Source of the DNA: Actinomycetes bacterium
GTDB lineage: Bacteria; Actinomycetota; Actinomycetes; S36-B12
DNA: 43,136 bases
Reading direction: 5' to 3'
Assembly (NCBI GenBank): GCA_014190275.1
Contig: BJGE01000009.1
Span: 1-43,136 of the forward strand
Under the pieces are notes generated by a model. It saw only the letters and a list, made by a program, of their open reading frames with translations. It had not been told where the DNA came from and ran no database searches. This document shows, in pieces, positions 1 through 9,141 of the stretch. Position numbers and translations under genes: made by a program. Every line of letters starts with the position of its first letter. Within the stretch, counting starts at the first letter, position 1.

Positions 1-765
1 AAGGTAGCGATCAAGGTCGATAGCTGCCGAGACAGTGTTGACGATCAGGTCAAGGGAGTTGCGAGCACTTTTCATTGCCTTTGAGTCACTCGACAAAATG
101 AAATTGTCGGCTCCCAAACGCCTAGCGTCTTCCTCTTTGCCGGGTGAGTGACTTATTAGGGTGACTTCAGCGCCCATGGCGTGCGCGATTTTTACCCCCA
201 TGTGCCCGAGGCCACCTAGACCCATAATGCCGACTCGTTTGCCGGGGCCGGCCTGCCAGTAGCGAAGGGGCGAATACAAGGTGATCCCCGCGCAAAGGAG
301 GGGCGCGGCAGTATCTAAATGTAGCCCGGGAGGGATAACTAACGCGTAGTTCTCGTCGATGACGATGTGGGTTGAGTAGCCGCCATAGGTGGGTGTCTGC
401 AAGTCGGCTTCAACACCGTTGTACGTCAACACTATGTGACCCAGGCAGTACTGCTCGAGCCCGGCCTTGCAGTTCTCGCACTCACGGCAGGTGTCAACAA
501 AGCAACCGACACCGGCGTGATCGCCGACCTTGAATTTTGTCACCGAACTGCCGATCTGGCTTACCACTCCTGCGATTTCATGCCCGGGCACCATCGGAAA
601 GATCGCCGACCCCCAATCCTCGCGGGCTTGATGGATATCGGAATGGCAGATGCCGGTGAACTTGATGTCAATCAGGATGTCGTTGGCACCAACATCACGC
701 TGACTAAATACAAATGGCTCCAGAGATGTATTTGGGGCTTTGGTGGCGTAGGCGGTGACATCCAT
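1..765 (-). CDS. NAD(P)-dependent zinc alcohol dehydrogenase (CAD/YahK-like), C-terminus truncated by window edge
   Basis: Reverse-strand reading from ATG at 765: MDVTAYATKAPNTSLEPFVFSQRDVGANDILIDIKFTGICHSDIH..., GHEIAGVV, structural-zinc C-x2-C-x2-C region CRECENCKAGLEQYC, Rossmann GLGGLGHMG. Open to window start. Confidence 0.9.
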   Translation of the reverse strand, partial: MDVTAYATKAPNTSLEPFVFSQRDVGANDILIDIKFTGICHSDIHQAREDWGSAIFPMVPGHEIAGVVSQIGSSVTKFKVGDHAGVGCFVDTCRECENCKAGLEQYCLGHIVLTYNGVEADLQTPTYGGYSTHIVIDENYALVIPPGLHLDTAAPLLCAGITLYSPLRYWQAGPGKRVGIMGLGGLGHMGVKIAHAMGAEVTLISHSPGKEEDARRLGADNFILSSDSKAMKSARNSLDLIVNTVSAAIDLDRYL

Positions 766-841
766 CTATTACCTCAATCAATAGCGACGCGAAAGTATCC
801 AATTGGGCGGCAGGCCGATTGTTACGTGCCAGACTCTACCT

Positions 842-1840
842 ATGACGCCACCCCTGCGCTGGGCACTGATCGGTGCCAGTGATATTGCCGCGACCCGCTT
901 GATCCCGGCCATCAACGAGGTGGGCGATACCATCACCGCTGTGCAATCTGGTTCGCCGGATTGGGCTGCTGCCTACGCGCTGACCCATGCAATTGATTTT
1001 TGGACCACCAGTGTTGACGAGCTACTAGGCCGTGCGGATGTCGACGCGGTATACGTGAGCTCGACGAATGAAAAGCACCACGCTCAGGTGTTGGCCGCGG
1101 CCGCGGCCGGCAAACATGTACTTGCCGAGAAACCCCTGGCGTTGACGGTCGCAGACGCCAGAGCGATGGTGGAGGCGTGCGAGCGGGCAGGTGTGGTGAT
1201 GGCCACCAACCATCACCTCCCTGCCTCACCGACCCATCGCGCCATGAAGGCGCTGGTGGCCGATGGGGCGGTCGGGCAGGTGCGCGCGATTCACATCAAC
1301 CACTCGGTGGGCCTGCCCCAGCACCTGCAGGGCTGGCGGGTTGATGATCCAGTAGGCGGCGGCGTGGCCTACGACGTATTCGTCCACGACATGGCCGCGG
1401 TCCGCGCCTTGATCGGGGGCCAAGCGTTGCGTGTTTATGCGGCCGAGCGCACCGGCGCGCTCGTCGCTCAGTCACTTATGACGGTGGTGAATTGGACCGG
1501 CGACGTCATCGTCCAGACCCATGATTCGTACGACAACTACCATCTGCCGACCTGGCTGGAAATTCTTGGTACGCAAGGGGCAATCCGCTCCACCGGGTGC
1601 ATGACGGGTGACCCGATCGGCGCAGTCCAACTCTTCAAGGACCATCAGTTAACCGAAATCGAAGTCGGTCCGCGCGATGATCTATATGTCACAACGGTGC
1701 GCGCATTTGACCGTGCAGTGCAGGAGGGGGCTACTCCGCTAGTCACCGGCTGGGATGGGGTGCGCTCCCTGGCGGCCGTTGAGGCGGTGCAAGCCTCCTT
1801 GAGTAGTGGCTGCAGCGCCGCCGTGCAGTTAGTTGGCTGA
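842..1840 (+). CDS. Gfo/Idh/MocA family oxidoreductase
   Basis: ORF 803..1840, internal ATG at 842 gives MTPPLRWALIGASDIAATRLIPAI; AEKPLALT motif typical of the family. Confidence 0.9.
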   Translation: MTPPLRWALIGASDIAATRLIPAINEVGDTITAVQSGSPDWAAAYALTHAIDFWTTSVDELLGRADVDAVYVSSTNEKHHAQVLAAAAAGKHVLAEKPLALTVADARAMVEACERAGVVMATNHHLPASPTHRAMKALVADGAVGQVRAIHINHSVGLPQHLQGWRVDDPVGGGVAYDVFVHDMAAVRALIGGQALRVYAAERTGALVAQSLMTVVNWTGDVIVQTHDSYDNYHLPTWLEILGTQGAIRSTGCMTGDPIGAVQLFKDHQLTEIEVGPRDDLYVTTVRAFDRAVQEGATPLVTGWDGVRSLAAVEAVQASLSSGCSAAVQLVG

Positions 1841-2647
1841 CCGCACCGGGCCGAGAGCCTGATCCTTCTCGTCCACCGACATTGCGCCGGTCATGATCGC
1901 CACCACATCGTTCATGGTGTGAGTTTGCGGGGTGACAACAGCGGCGCGCCGGCCGAGGCGTTGCACGTGGATCCGGTCGGCAACCTCGAACACCTGGGGC
2001 ATGTTGTGACTGATCAAGATGACGGGCATTCCGCGATCGCGCAGGTCTTTGATCAATTGCAGAACGCGGGCGGATTCGCGAACCCCGAGCGCTGCGGTGG
2101 GTTCGTCAAGAATTATCAGCTTACTGCCGAAGACGGCGGCCCGGGCAACTGCGACCGCTTGGCGCTGACCACCTGAAAGGGTCTCGACCGTTTGGGTGAT
2201 GCTCTGGACGGTGCCGATCCCGAGATCTTGAAGATGCTGGCTGGCTTCGGTGCGCATGCGCTTCTTATCTAGCATGCGAAATACCTTGCCGGTTACCCCG
2301 GGCTTACGCAGCTCGCGGCCCAGATACAAGTTACTTGCGATATCAAGTGCCGGTGAAACCGCGAGGGTCTGGAAAACGGTCTCGATTCCCTGCAGGCGGG
2401 CGTCTTGGGTGCGCTTGAAATCCCGGCGCTCGCCATTTAGCGTGATGTCGCCGGTATCTGGAATCAAAGCCCCAGCGACGCACTTGATCAACGTGCTCTT
2501 GCCGGCACCGTTATCGCCGACCACCGCGAGTACCTCACCGGGGTAAAGATCCAGGTCAGCGCCATTTAGACCGATGACTCGACCGAAGGACTTTACGAGG
2601 CCGCGGCAACTAAGTAGTGGCTCCACGGTCAAGGTTTGAGTGCTCAT
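1829..2647 (-). CDS. Sugar ABC transporter ATP-binding protein (single ABC domain, FrcA/RbsA-like)
   Basis: Walker A GDNGAGKST, signature LSGGQRQAVAVARA, Walker B LIILDEPTAALG; likely start MSTQTLTVEP overlaps the permease stop. Confidence 0.93.
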   Translation of the reverse strand: MSTQTLTVEPLLSCRGLVKSFGRVIGLNGADLDLYPGEVLAVVGDNGAGKSTLIKCVAGALIPDTGDITLNGERRDFKRTQDARLQGIETVFQTLAVSPALDIASNLYLGRELRKPGVTGKVFRMLDKKRMRTEASQHLQDLGIGTVQSITQTVETLSGGQRQAVAVARAAVFGSKLIILDEPTAALGVRESARVLQLIKDLRDRGMPVILISHNMPQVFEVADRIHVQRLGRRAAVVTPQTHTMNDVVAIMTGAMSVDEKDQALGPVRSAN

Positions 2648-3693
2648 GCGCGCACCTTTCGAATCCATTGATCAAGGGCAACAGCCGCGATGACAAGGAT
2701 GCCGATGGCCAGGACGCGGTAAGCCTGGTCCAGCCCAGCCAGGGCTAATCCGTTTTCGACAACCACGACGATGAAGGCACCGAGGAGGGTGCCGATCAAG
2801 GTGCCGCGGCCACCAAAAAGCGAGGTGCCGCCGATTACGACGGCGGTGATGGTGTCGAGGTTGATGCTCGGGTCGGCATTTGGGCTGGCGGCCCCGGTGC
2901 GCCCGATATAGATCCACGCGCCGATCCCGGTGATGAAACCGGCAACCACGTAGACACTGAAGAGGACCCGCTTGGTCGAGATACCGGAGAGTTCGGCGGC
3001 TTGAGGGTCATCACCAACCGCGTAGATATGCGTGCCCCACGAAGTCATGCGCAATACATAAGTGAAAACCGCGAAGAGCACCAGCATCACGATCACGCCG
3101 ACCATAAGTTGGAAGGACCCGATCTTGATTGCTACGCCCATGACCTTGAGCAGATCCGGCATTTCGGGCCCCTGGATGGTGCGGGCCTTGAACAAGATGA
3201 GGGTTAATGCCGTGAACACACTTAAGGTGCCCAAGGTGACAATGAACGGCGGCAGACTTAATTTCACAATTAAGAAGCCGTTGATCGCCCCCGCCAGGAT
3301 AGAGGCACAGATACCTATCGTGATCGCCAGCCACGGGGGGAGCCCGAAGTTGGCTGCGTTTGAAGCCGCGGTGATAGCTAGGTTGGCCATCACCATCTGG
3401 CCGAAGACCATGATGGCACCGATCGACAGGTCGATCCCAGCGGTCAAGATGATCAGGGTTTGGGCAATGGCCAAGGTACCAATGACGACGGTCTGCTGGG
3501 TGATGAAGGACAGATTGCCCGGCAGGATGAACCTGGGATTGATCAACGCGAAAATGGCAATGGCGACGATAAGCACGATCAGCGGGCTGAGGTATGGGTA
3601 GCGATGCAGAGTGACCTGGATGCGTTGCATCGGGGTGCGGCGGCCGAGGAACTCCTCGGCTAGGTCAATGGTGCCGCTGTCGGGATTGCTCAC
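2644..3693 (-). CDS. Sugar ABC transporter permease (RbsC/FrcC-like)
   Basis: Multi-TM protein with GIDLSIGAIM and GGTSLFGGRGTLIGTLLGAFI motifs of BPD_transp_2 permeases. Confidence 0.93.
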   Translation of the reverse strand: MSNPDSGTIDLAEEFLGRRTPMQRIQVTLHRYPYLSPLIVLIVAIAIFALINPRFILPGNLSFITQQTVVIGTLAIAQTLIILTAGIDLSIGAIMVFGQMVMANLAITAASNAANFGLPPWLAITIGICASILAGAINGFLIVKLSLPPFIVTLGTLSVFTALTLILFKARTIQGPEMPDLLKVMGVAIKIGSFQLMVGVIVMLVLFAVFTYVLRMTSWGTHIYAVGDDPQAAELSGISTKRVLFSVYVVAGFITGIGAWIYIGRTGAASPNADPSINLDTITAVVIGGTSLFGGRGTLIGTLLGAFIVVVVENGLALAGLDQAYRVLAIGILVIAAVALDQWIRKVRA

Positions 3694-3789
3694 CGTGGTA
3701 CCTCCGACATTTAAGCCTCCGGCTCAGCAGCCCGAGGGTGCTCAGTGTGATCGCTTTGTGTATAGGAGATTAGCTGGAAGTTGCGTAAC

Positions 3790-3821
3790 GGGGGGCAGCA
3801 ATCCGAAGATTGCCGCCCCCC
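3790..3821 (-). promoter_or_regulatory. Intra-operon stem-loop between substrate-binding-protein and permease genes
   Basis: GGGGGGCAGCAATC-CGAA-GATTGCCGCCCCCC: 13 of 14 positions pair, 4-nt loop, no U-tract on either side. Confidence 0.7.
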
Positions 3822-3857
3822 GCGTCAACGCTGATCCGCTCGCGCGGACCGAGGGGT

Positions 3858-5009
3858 TTAGCCCCAGGCGTTGTCGATGCAGTACTGCGCGTTCTCCTGA
3901 GGAGCCGAGGTAACGGTGTCCTGAGGATCTTCGGTGCAAAGGGTCACACCCGTGTCGAAGAACTGGCCATTTGCTGACGTGTTCGCCGGGGGAGCCCCAC
4001 CATCTGCAATTGCCTTGATGGCTTCGACACCAAGGGATGCCATCCGCAGCGGGTACTGCTGCGAGGTGGCCTGGATGCTGCCGGCCTTGACAGCCTCGAC
4101 ACCTGCGAGACCACCGTCAACCGAGACAACGAAGACATCCTTGCCGACCGTCTTGCCAGCTGCCTTAAGTGCCGCATCGGCACCGAATGCTGTTGGCTCG
4201 TTGATCGTGTAGACGACGTTGATGTCTGGGTTCTTCGACAGGCAGGTCTCCATGCCCTTGCGGCCGCCTTCTTCATTGGCGCCCGTTGCTTCGAGGCAGA
4301 CGATTTCGTAGTCGCCACCGGCACCGGTGGTGTACTTGCCCGTGAGGGCTTCGTCACCCATGATCGTCGGGTCAACGATGTCGACGCCAAGGCCCTTGAG
4401 GAAGCCATTGTCGCGGCAGTAGTCGACCGACACCATGCGATCGTTGAAGATCACGAGGCGAGCGATGATGGCCTTTGCGCCATTGAGCTTGCCTGCGGTC
4501 CACTGGCCGATTGCCTCACCCGCGAGGCAGTTGTCCGTTGCGAAAGTGATGTCAACGACGTCCGGTGGATCGGTTGGGGTGTCAAGAGCAATCACATAGA
4601 GGCCGGCGTCGCGAGCCTTCTTGATGGCTTCGTTGACGTTCACCGACATCGGGGTGATCAGGATTCCGGCCTGGCCTTGGGCGATGGCGTTCTCAATGAG
4701 GGCGATCTGGCCCGCATCGTCGCCCTCTTCCTTGCCTGAGCCGACGGTCAGTTCAACACCGGCTGCTGCAGCCGCGGCCTTGGCGCCTTCTTGCATGGCG
4801 ACGAAGAACGGGTTGGTTGAGTCCTTGGTGATGAGCGAGACAGCGACGGTTGCCGCGGGTGCAGCAGCCTCTGAAGCCGCCGGAGCTGCGGCCGCTGCGG
4901 ATTCGGTGGTGGCCGTGGTGCCCGAACTACAGGCGGCCAAAGTCACGGAAAGTGCGCCTACGGCAGCGATTGCCGCAAACGTACGCCCGCGTGTGATGCG
5001 GTTAGTCAT
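3858..5009 (-). CDS. Sugar ABC transporter substrate-binding protein (FrcB/RbsB-like, lipoprotein signal)
   Basis: Signal peptide with lipobox LAACSS; SLITKDSTNPFFVAMQEGAKAAA; start ATG at 5009 preceded by AAGGGAA RBS. Confidence 0.92.
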   Translation of the reverse strand: MTNRITRGRTFAAIAAVGALSVTLAACSSGTTATTESAAAAAPAASEAAAPAATVAVSLITKDSTNPFFVAMQEGAKAAAAAAGVELTVGSGKEEGDDAGQIALIENAIAQGQAGILITPMSVNVNEAIKKARDAGLYVIALDTPTDPPDVVDITFATDNCLAGEAIGQWTAGKLNGAKAIIARLVIFNDRMVSVDYCRDNGFLKGLGVDIVDPTIMGDEALTGKYTTGAGGDYEIVCLEATGANEEGGRKGMETCLSKNPDINVVYTINEPTAFGADAALKAAGKTVGKDVFVVSVDGGLAGVEAVKAGSIQATSQQYPLRMASLGVEAIKAIADGGAPPANTSANGQFFDTGVTLCTEDPQDTVTSAPQENAQYCIDNAWG

Positions 5010-5210
5010 TTGTTTCCCTTCGAAGGGGGATAGAGGTGGACATGGCACTAGGCCACGAACCCTGTTTAGCGGTCGCACTGCGCTACCGCTAGTGATAGGA
5101 ACCGTACTGATGTCTAACCATTACGGCATCTTCACCGAAGGTAGTCACCGGCCGGGTCAAAATCCAGGTCGTGATCAAGTGTCTTTCAGATAGCTGCCAC
5201 CGACCTAGGT

Positions 5211-5222
5211 GACAACGTTGTC
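5211..5222. promoter_or_regulatory. Putative LacI-family operator O1 (GACAACGTTGTC)
   Basis: Perfect 12-bp palindrome with central CG in the divergent intergenic region between the transporter operon and the LacI gene. Confidence 0.7.
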
Positions 5223-5285
5223 TTATATTTCTAGTACCTGAGGTATTCCATGTCAAGAGGATATCTGCCATACTCCCGTTTCGTA

Positions 5286-6350
5286 ATGACAACGTTATCT
5301 AGTCCCCAGCTATCGCCCGACGGGCCAATCGGCCACCGGCCGCGGTCGACCATGCGCGAAGTGGCGGCCCTAGCGGGGGTCAGCCTGAAAACGGTCTCCC
5401 GGGTGGTCAACCGGGAGGTCGGCGTCTCCCCTGAGTTGGTTCGCAAAGTTGAGCGGGCGGCCGTCCAATTGGACTTTCGTCCGAACCTGACCGCGGCGAA
5501 TCTGCGTCGATCCGGGCAGCGCACCGCCACCATCGGGCTGGTCCTCGAGGATGTTTCGAACCCGTTCTTCGCGGCGATCTTGCGCGGGGTTGAAGAGGTG
5601 GCCGTGCAGCGCGGGGTCGCGGTTTTCGCGGCGAGCCTTGGCGAGGATCAAAATCAAGAGCAGCAAATTGTTGAGGCACTGTCATCGAGGCGGGTTGACG
5701 GATTGATTCTCGCACCTACCGCTCTGGAGCAGGGCTACCTCGCCAATGAAATGCGCTCGGGCCTGGCGATGGCGTTTGTCGACCGGGCACCGCGCGGTGT
5801 TGACGGCGACGTCATCGTCACCGACAACCGCGGTGCCGCCGAGAATGCGGTTCGGGGCCTAATCGAATTAGGTCATCGCCACATCGCGTTCATCGGAGGT
5901 GTGGCAGCGCTACCGACCGCTGAAGATCGTTATGACGGCTACCTCGCCGCGATGATAGCGGCGCGGGTCAAGGTGCTCGCTGATTACGTCATTCGTGATG
6001 TGCGAACAGTTCAGCAGGCCGAAAGCATCGTGACTGCGCTGCTACAGAGCCCCAACCCACCCACCGCGATCTTCACCGCGCAAAACTTGATCAGCATGGG
6101 GGCGGTGAGGGCGCTACGCTCACTGGGTGTCGAGCGATTCGTTGCGCAAATAGGTTATGACGATTTCGAATTAGCGGATGTGCTAAGCCCGGGTGTCACT
6201 GTTGTTGCGCAAGATCCGCGGCGCATTGGTCGGTTGGCTGCCGAAGCGCTATTTGCCCGCCTTGCTGATGTGGCCCGCGCTACCGCAACGACAGTGGTGC
6301 CCTCTGAACTGATTAAACGGGGCTCGGGAGAGATCGAGCCTCCTCGCTAG
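5286..6350 (+). CDS. LacI-family transcriptional regulator
   Basis: HTH MREVAALAGVSLKTVSRVVNREVGVSPELVRKVERA; periplasmic-binding-like domain. Start may be 5250, 5286 or further downstream. Confidence 0.93.
   Translation: MTTLSSPQLSPDGPIGHRPRSTMREVAALAGVSLKTVSRVVNREVGVSPELVRKVERAAVQLDFRPNLTAANLRRSGQRTATIGLVLEDVSNPFFAAILRGVEEVAVQRGVAVFAASLGEDQNQEQQIVEALSSRRVDGLILAPTALEQGYLANEMRSGLAMAFVDRAPRGVDGDVIVTDNRGAAENAVRGLIELGHRHIAFIGGVAALPTAEDRYDGYLAAMIAARVKVLADYVIRDVRTVQQAESIVTALLQSPNPPTAIFTAQNLISMGAVRALRSLGVERFVAQIGYDDFELADVLSPGVTVVAQDPRRIGRLAAEALFARLADVARATATTVVPSELIKRGSGEIEPPR
5288..5299. promoter_or_regulatory. Putative LacI-family operator O2 (GACAACGTTATC)
   Basis: 11/12 match to the O1 palindrome (TGACAACGTTATCT versus TGACAACGTTGTCT), overlapping the candidate lacI start codon. 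Confidence 0.6.
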
Positions 6351-7311
6351 CGCTGACGCGTCGCGAAGTCTCGGCGAGCACCACCCCGGAGACCACCACG
6401 CAGCCACCGAGGGCCTGCACCCAAGTGAGCATCTCGCCGAGGACAAAAATTGCAATCAACCCGGCCCATAGCGGTTCGGTTGTTGCCACGATGCCGGCCC
6501 GCTGGGCACCTATTCGCCGCAATGAACCAAGTACCAGCAGGAACGGGACCACGGTTCCCAGTAGCACCCCCCAAAGCATGATGCCCCAGATCGGCAGCGC
6601 TGGGACTTGGGTGGTTTCGGAGGTCGACATTTCACCCAGCACCGCCCACGGGAAGCTCCACCACGGCAGCACAATCGTCCAAGTTGCAGTGGCAAATATG
6701 AAGCCCCACATGGTTAATGAGACCCCGTCACGCTTTGCTTGGCCGGCTTCGCCGAGGAGCCAATACAGTGCCAGTACGACGGCGAGTGATAACCCGGCGA
6801 GCACGCCGAGGATGTCAAATGCGAAGCCCCGCCAGATTTGCGAAACCAATGCAAGCCCGATGAGGGTGAGTGCGATAGCGAGCCAGAGTCGATTGCTCAC
6901 CGGTTGCTTCTTGCCAAAGCGCACCCACAGTGCGACAACCACCGGGGCGAGGAAGGCAAGTAGGGTGCCAAGGCCCAGTGGCAAACGTGAGATGGTGAAG
7001 AAATACAAGAACTGCACTAAGACGAACGCGATGACCCCGTAGGCCAATAGGAACGGGAGTTCGCCACGCCTAATGCGAAATCCACTTCGGTTAGTGAAAA
7101 GCACGACGATAACCAGCACCACCATTGCTCCGCCATTTCGAAGCTGGGTTAGGTGCGCAGGATCAAGGCCCGCGGCGATTGCGAGTTTTGCGATGGAGCC
7201 GTTTAGTGCGAAGAGAAACCCCGCGCACAAATACATGATGACACCGATGGCGTCGACTTTGCGTCCGGTCGGCGCGCTGCGCGTTGTCACGATTCGGTTT
7301 GAAGCAGCCAA
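6313..7311 (-). CDS. DMT family (EamA) transporter
   Basis: Ten predicted TM segments; repeated EamA-type layout; C-terminal TEPLWAGLIAIFVLGEMLTWVQALGGCVVVSGVVLAE. Confidence 0.88.
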   Translation of the reverse strand: MAASNRIVTTRSAPTGRKVDAIGVIMYLCAGFLFALNGSIAKLAIAAGLDPAHLTQLRNGGAMVVLVIVVLFTNRSGFRIRRGELPFLLAYGVIAFVLVQFLYFFTISRLPLGLGTLLAFLAPVVVALWVRFGKKQPVSNRLWLAIALTLIGLALVSQIWRGFAFDILGVLAGLSLAVVLALYWLLGEAGQAKRDGVSLTMWGFIFATATWTIVLPWWSFPWAVLGEMSTSETTQVPALPIWGIMLWGVLLGTVVPFLLVLGSLRRIGAQRAGIVATTEPLWAGLIAIFVLGEMLTWVQALGGCVVVSGVVLAETSRRVSASEEARSLPSPV

Positions 7312-8042
7312 GCGCGGGCACCACCGACGAGGGCTGCAGCGTTCGGCACGATAACGACATCATCTCCGATGCGTTTAAGGATCACCGGCGTTATGTGCCG
7401 ACTGTTGCCGCCACCGAGATAGAGCCTGTCCCACATGAACACCGGGCGCAGACCTTCGATCATGCGCCCGATGCGCCGCGACCAAAGGGCATCACCCAGT
7501 CGGCGGCGTTCATGCTCACCGATATAGGTGTCGTACGACAGGCCCCAACGTACGGGTGCTTGAGATAGCTCCAGGTGCGGTGCAAGGCGGCCGCCGTCAT
7601 AAACGGCTGAACCCAATCCGGTGCCCAAAGTCAGCACCACCTCGAGCCCTTGCCCTGCGACCACGCCCGCGCCGTGCACCTCTGCGTCGTTCAATACGAG
7701 CGTGGGGCAGCCGAGGGCTTCGGTCAACGCGGTTTTGGCGTCAAAACCCTCCCACTCCAAAACCAGCTCGGGCAGCACCCGGGTGCGCGGCCCGGAGCGG
7801 GTGACGTAGTGGGGAGTGGTGACGACCACCCCGTGGCGGATCATGCCGGGCAGGCCCACGGTGGCCCGGTCCGCGGTAGGCAAGCTCGCCGCGAGGTCAA
7901 CCAAAGTCTTGACAAATAGTGCTGTTGGAAGTGGGTACGGGGTCGGCACCCGGATCGGGTGGGCCCGCATGGTGCCGGATTCATCAAGGACCGAGCCCTT
8001 GATACCCCCACCCCCACAGTCGATTGCCAAGGTGGTGGTCAC
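7287..8042 (-). CDS. ROK family sugar kinase (PpgK polyphosphate glucokinase-like)
   Basis: TTLAIDCGGGGIKGSVLD phosphate loop, LTLGTGLGSAVYDGG; overlaps the DMT transporter start. Confidence 0.85.
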   Translation of the reverse strand: MTTTLAIDCGGGGIKGSVLDESGTMRAHPIRVPTPYPLPTALFVKTLVDLAASLPTADRATVGLPGMIRHGVVVTTPHYVTRSGPRTRVLPELVLEWEGFDAKTALTEALGCPTLVLNDAEVHGAGVVAGQGLEVVLTLGTGLGSAVYDGGRLAPHLELSQAPVRWGLSYDTYIGEHERRRLGDALWSRRIGRMIEGLRPVFMWDRLYLGGGNSRHITPVILKRIGDDVVIVPNAAALVGGARAWLLQTES

Positions 8043-8058
8043 AAGCCCTAAGTGTGCC

Positions 8059-8116
8059 CGATGCCTGCCGGGGTGCGTTACCGCACCCGATGCCTGCCGG
8101 GGTGCGTTACCGCACC
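8059..8116. repeat. Tandem duplication of a 29-bp unit, each containing a GGTGCG-TTAC-CGCACC hairpin
   Basis: CGATGCCTGCCGGGGTGCGTTACCGCACC occurs twice head-to-tail (8059-8087, 8088-8116). Confidence 0.9.
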
Positions 8117-8153
8117 AGATACTCTTAGCGCGCTACGCCACCGGCGTCAGCAT

Positions 8154-8243
8154 GGAGGCGTCGCCTAGTCCGGTCTATGGCGCCGCACTGCTAATGCGGT
8201 TTGGGTTTATCGCCCATCGGGAGTTCAAATCTCCCCGCCTCCG
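8154..8243 (+). tRNA. tRNA-Ser(GCT)
   Basis: GGAGGCG...CGCCTCC acceptor stem, long variable arm, anticodon loop CTGCTAA, GTTCAAAT T-loop; encoded CCA follows (8244-8246). Confidence 0.95.
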
Positions 8244-8269
8244 CCATTTTCGGCCCAAGGCAGTGGGGC

Positions 8270-8692
8270 CTAGCCGACTGTTATTACCCCATTGGCGAAT
8301 CGGCTACGCACCGGCGCGAGGGCACGACCCGCTGGGCCACTGATGAATGCCCCGTCAAGGGCAAACTGGGATCCATGTGCGGGGCATAGCCACTGCGTAC
8401 CCGTGTCGAGAACGGTAACTCCGACATGGGGGCATCTTAGGTTCAAGGCGGCGTAGGTCGAGGCGCCGGTGCGCACCACCGCGGTGGGAATCCCTTTTAC
8501 GGTGCCTAGGTTCACCACGCCATTTACCTGCTGGAGGCCAGGGATTTGTGCGACGGTGACTTCAACCTGGCCGTTCTTCTTGCGCTTGATGCCGGTGGCA
8601 GCATCGGCTGAGTCGGCCAGCAGGGCGGCACCAAGGCCGGCCCCCAACAAGGCGCAGGCGCCGGTCAGGAACTGTCGGCGATTTGGCTCCAT
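8270..8692 (-). CDS. Rieske (2Fe-2S) protein with Tat signal peptide
   Basis: MEPNRRQFLTGACALLG twin-arginine signal; cluster motifs CPHVG ... CPAHGSQF. Confidence 0.9.
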   Translation of the reverse strand: MEPNRRQFLTGACALLGAGLGAALLADSADAATGIKRKKNGQVEVTVAQIPGLQQVNGVVNLGTVKGIPTAVVRTGASTYAALNLRCPHVGVTVLDTGTQWLCPAHGSQFALDGAFISGPAGRALAPVRSRFANGVITVG

Positions 8693-8745
8693 GAGTCATT
8701 GTGACACACCGGCCAGCAGCAGGTGGGCCGTGTTAGATTGCGATT

Positions 8746-9111
8746 ATGACAACTGTAGCCGGTGGCAGCATTACCACGAATCTAAGTGTTGACGACGCTA
8801 AGGCGTTGGTGCACTCCAACTTGATGGCAGCCGGACTCACGGTTGACTCCGACAGCGGTGATGCAATTGCCGGCTCGGGCGGCAAGTTACTCAAGTACCG
8901 CCTCCTGGGGATTTGGTTGACCTCAACCGACCAACTGCCGATCAGCATCGATGTCGAATTCACTCAAGGGGACGCCGGCACCCTGGTAGCCGCTGAGGTG
9001 TCCGATCGCCAAGGGGTCGGGATCCCGGTTGGGCAGGCATTGGATCCGAACAAGTATCAAGCGGCCGGCCAAGAGGCGATTGCAGCGGCTTTCAAGGGGT
9101 TGACCAGCTAG
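8746..9111 (+). CDS. Hypothetical protein, about 121 aa
   Basis: Open reading frame with coherent protein-like sequence, divergent from the Rieske gene. Confidence 0.65.
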   Translation: MTTVAGGSITTNLSVDDAKALVHSNLMAAGLTVDSDSGDAIAGSGGKLLKYRLLGIWLTSTDQLPISIDVEFTQGDAGTLVAAEVSDRQGVGIPVGQALDPNKYQAAGQEAIAAAFKGLTS

Positions 9112-9141
9112 TCAATTGGCCAGGGCGCGGTCCTTGAAGTG

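Noticed and set aside
436-882. 148-aa plus-strand ORF
   Set aside because: Antisense to the alcohol dehydrogenase gene, whose minus-strand translation has clear family motifs.
3062-3601. 179-aa plus-strand ORF
   Set aside because: Fully antisense to the well-supported ABC permease gene; low-complexity shadow frame.
4621-5193. 190-aa plus-strand ORF
   Set aside because: Antisense to the substrate-binding protein N-terminus; alanine-rich shadow ORF typical of high-GC DNA.
6425-7042. 205-aa plus-strand ORF
   Set aside because: Antisense to the DMT transporter.
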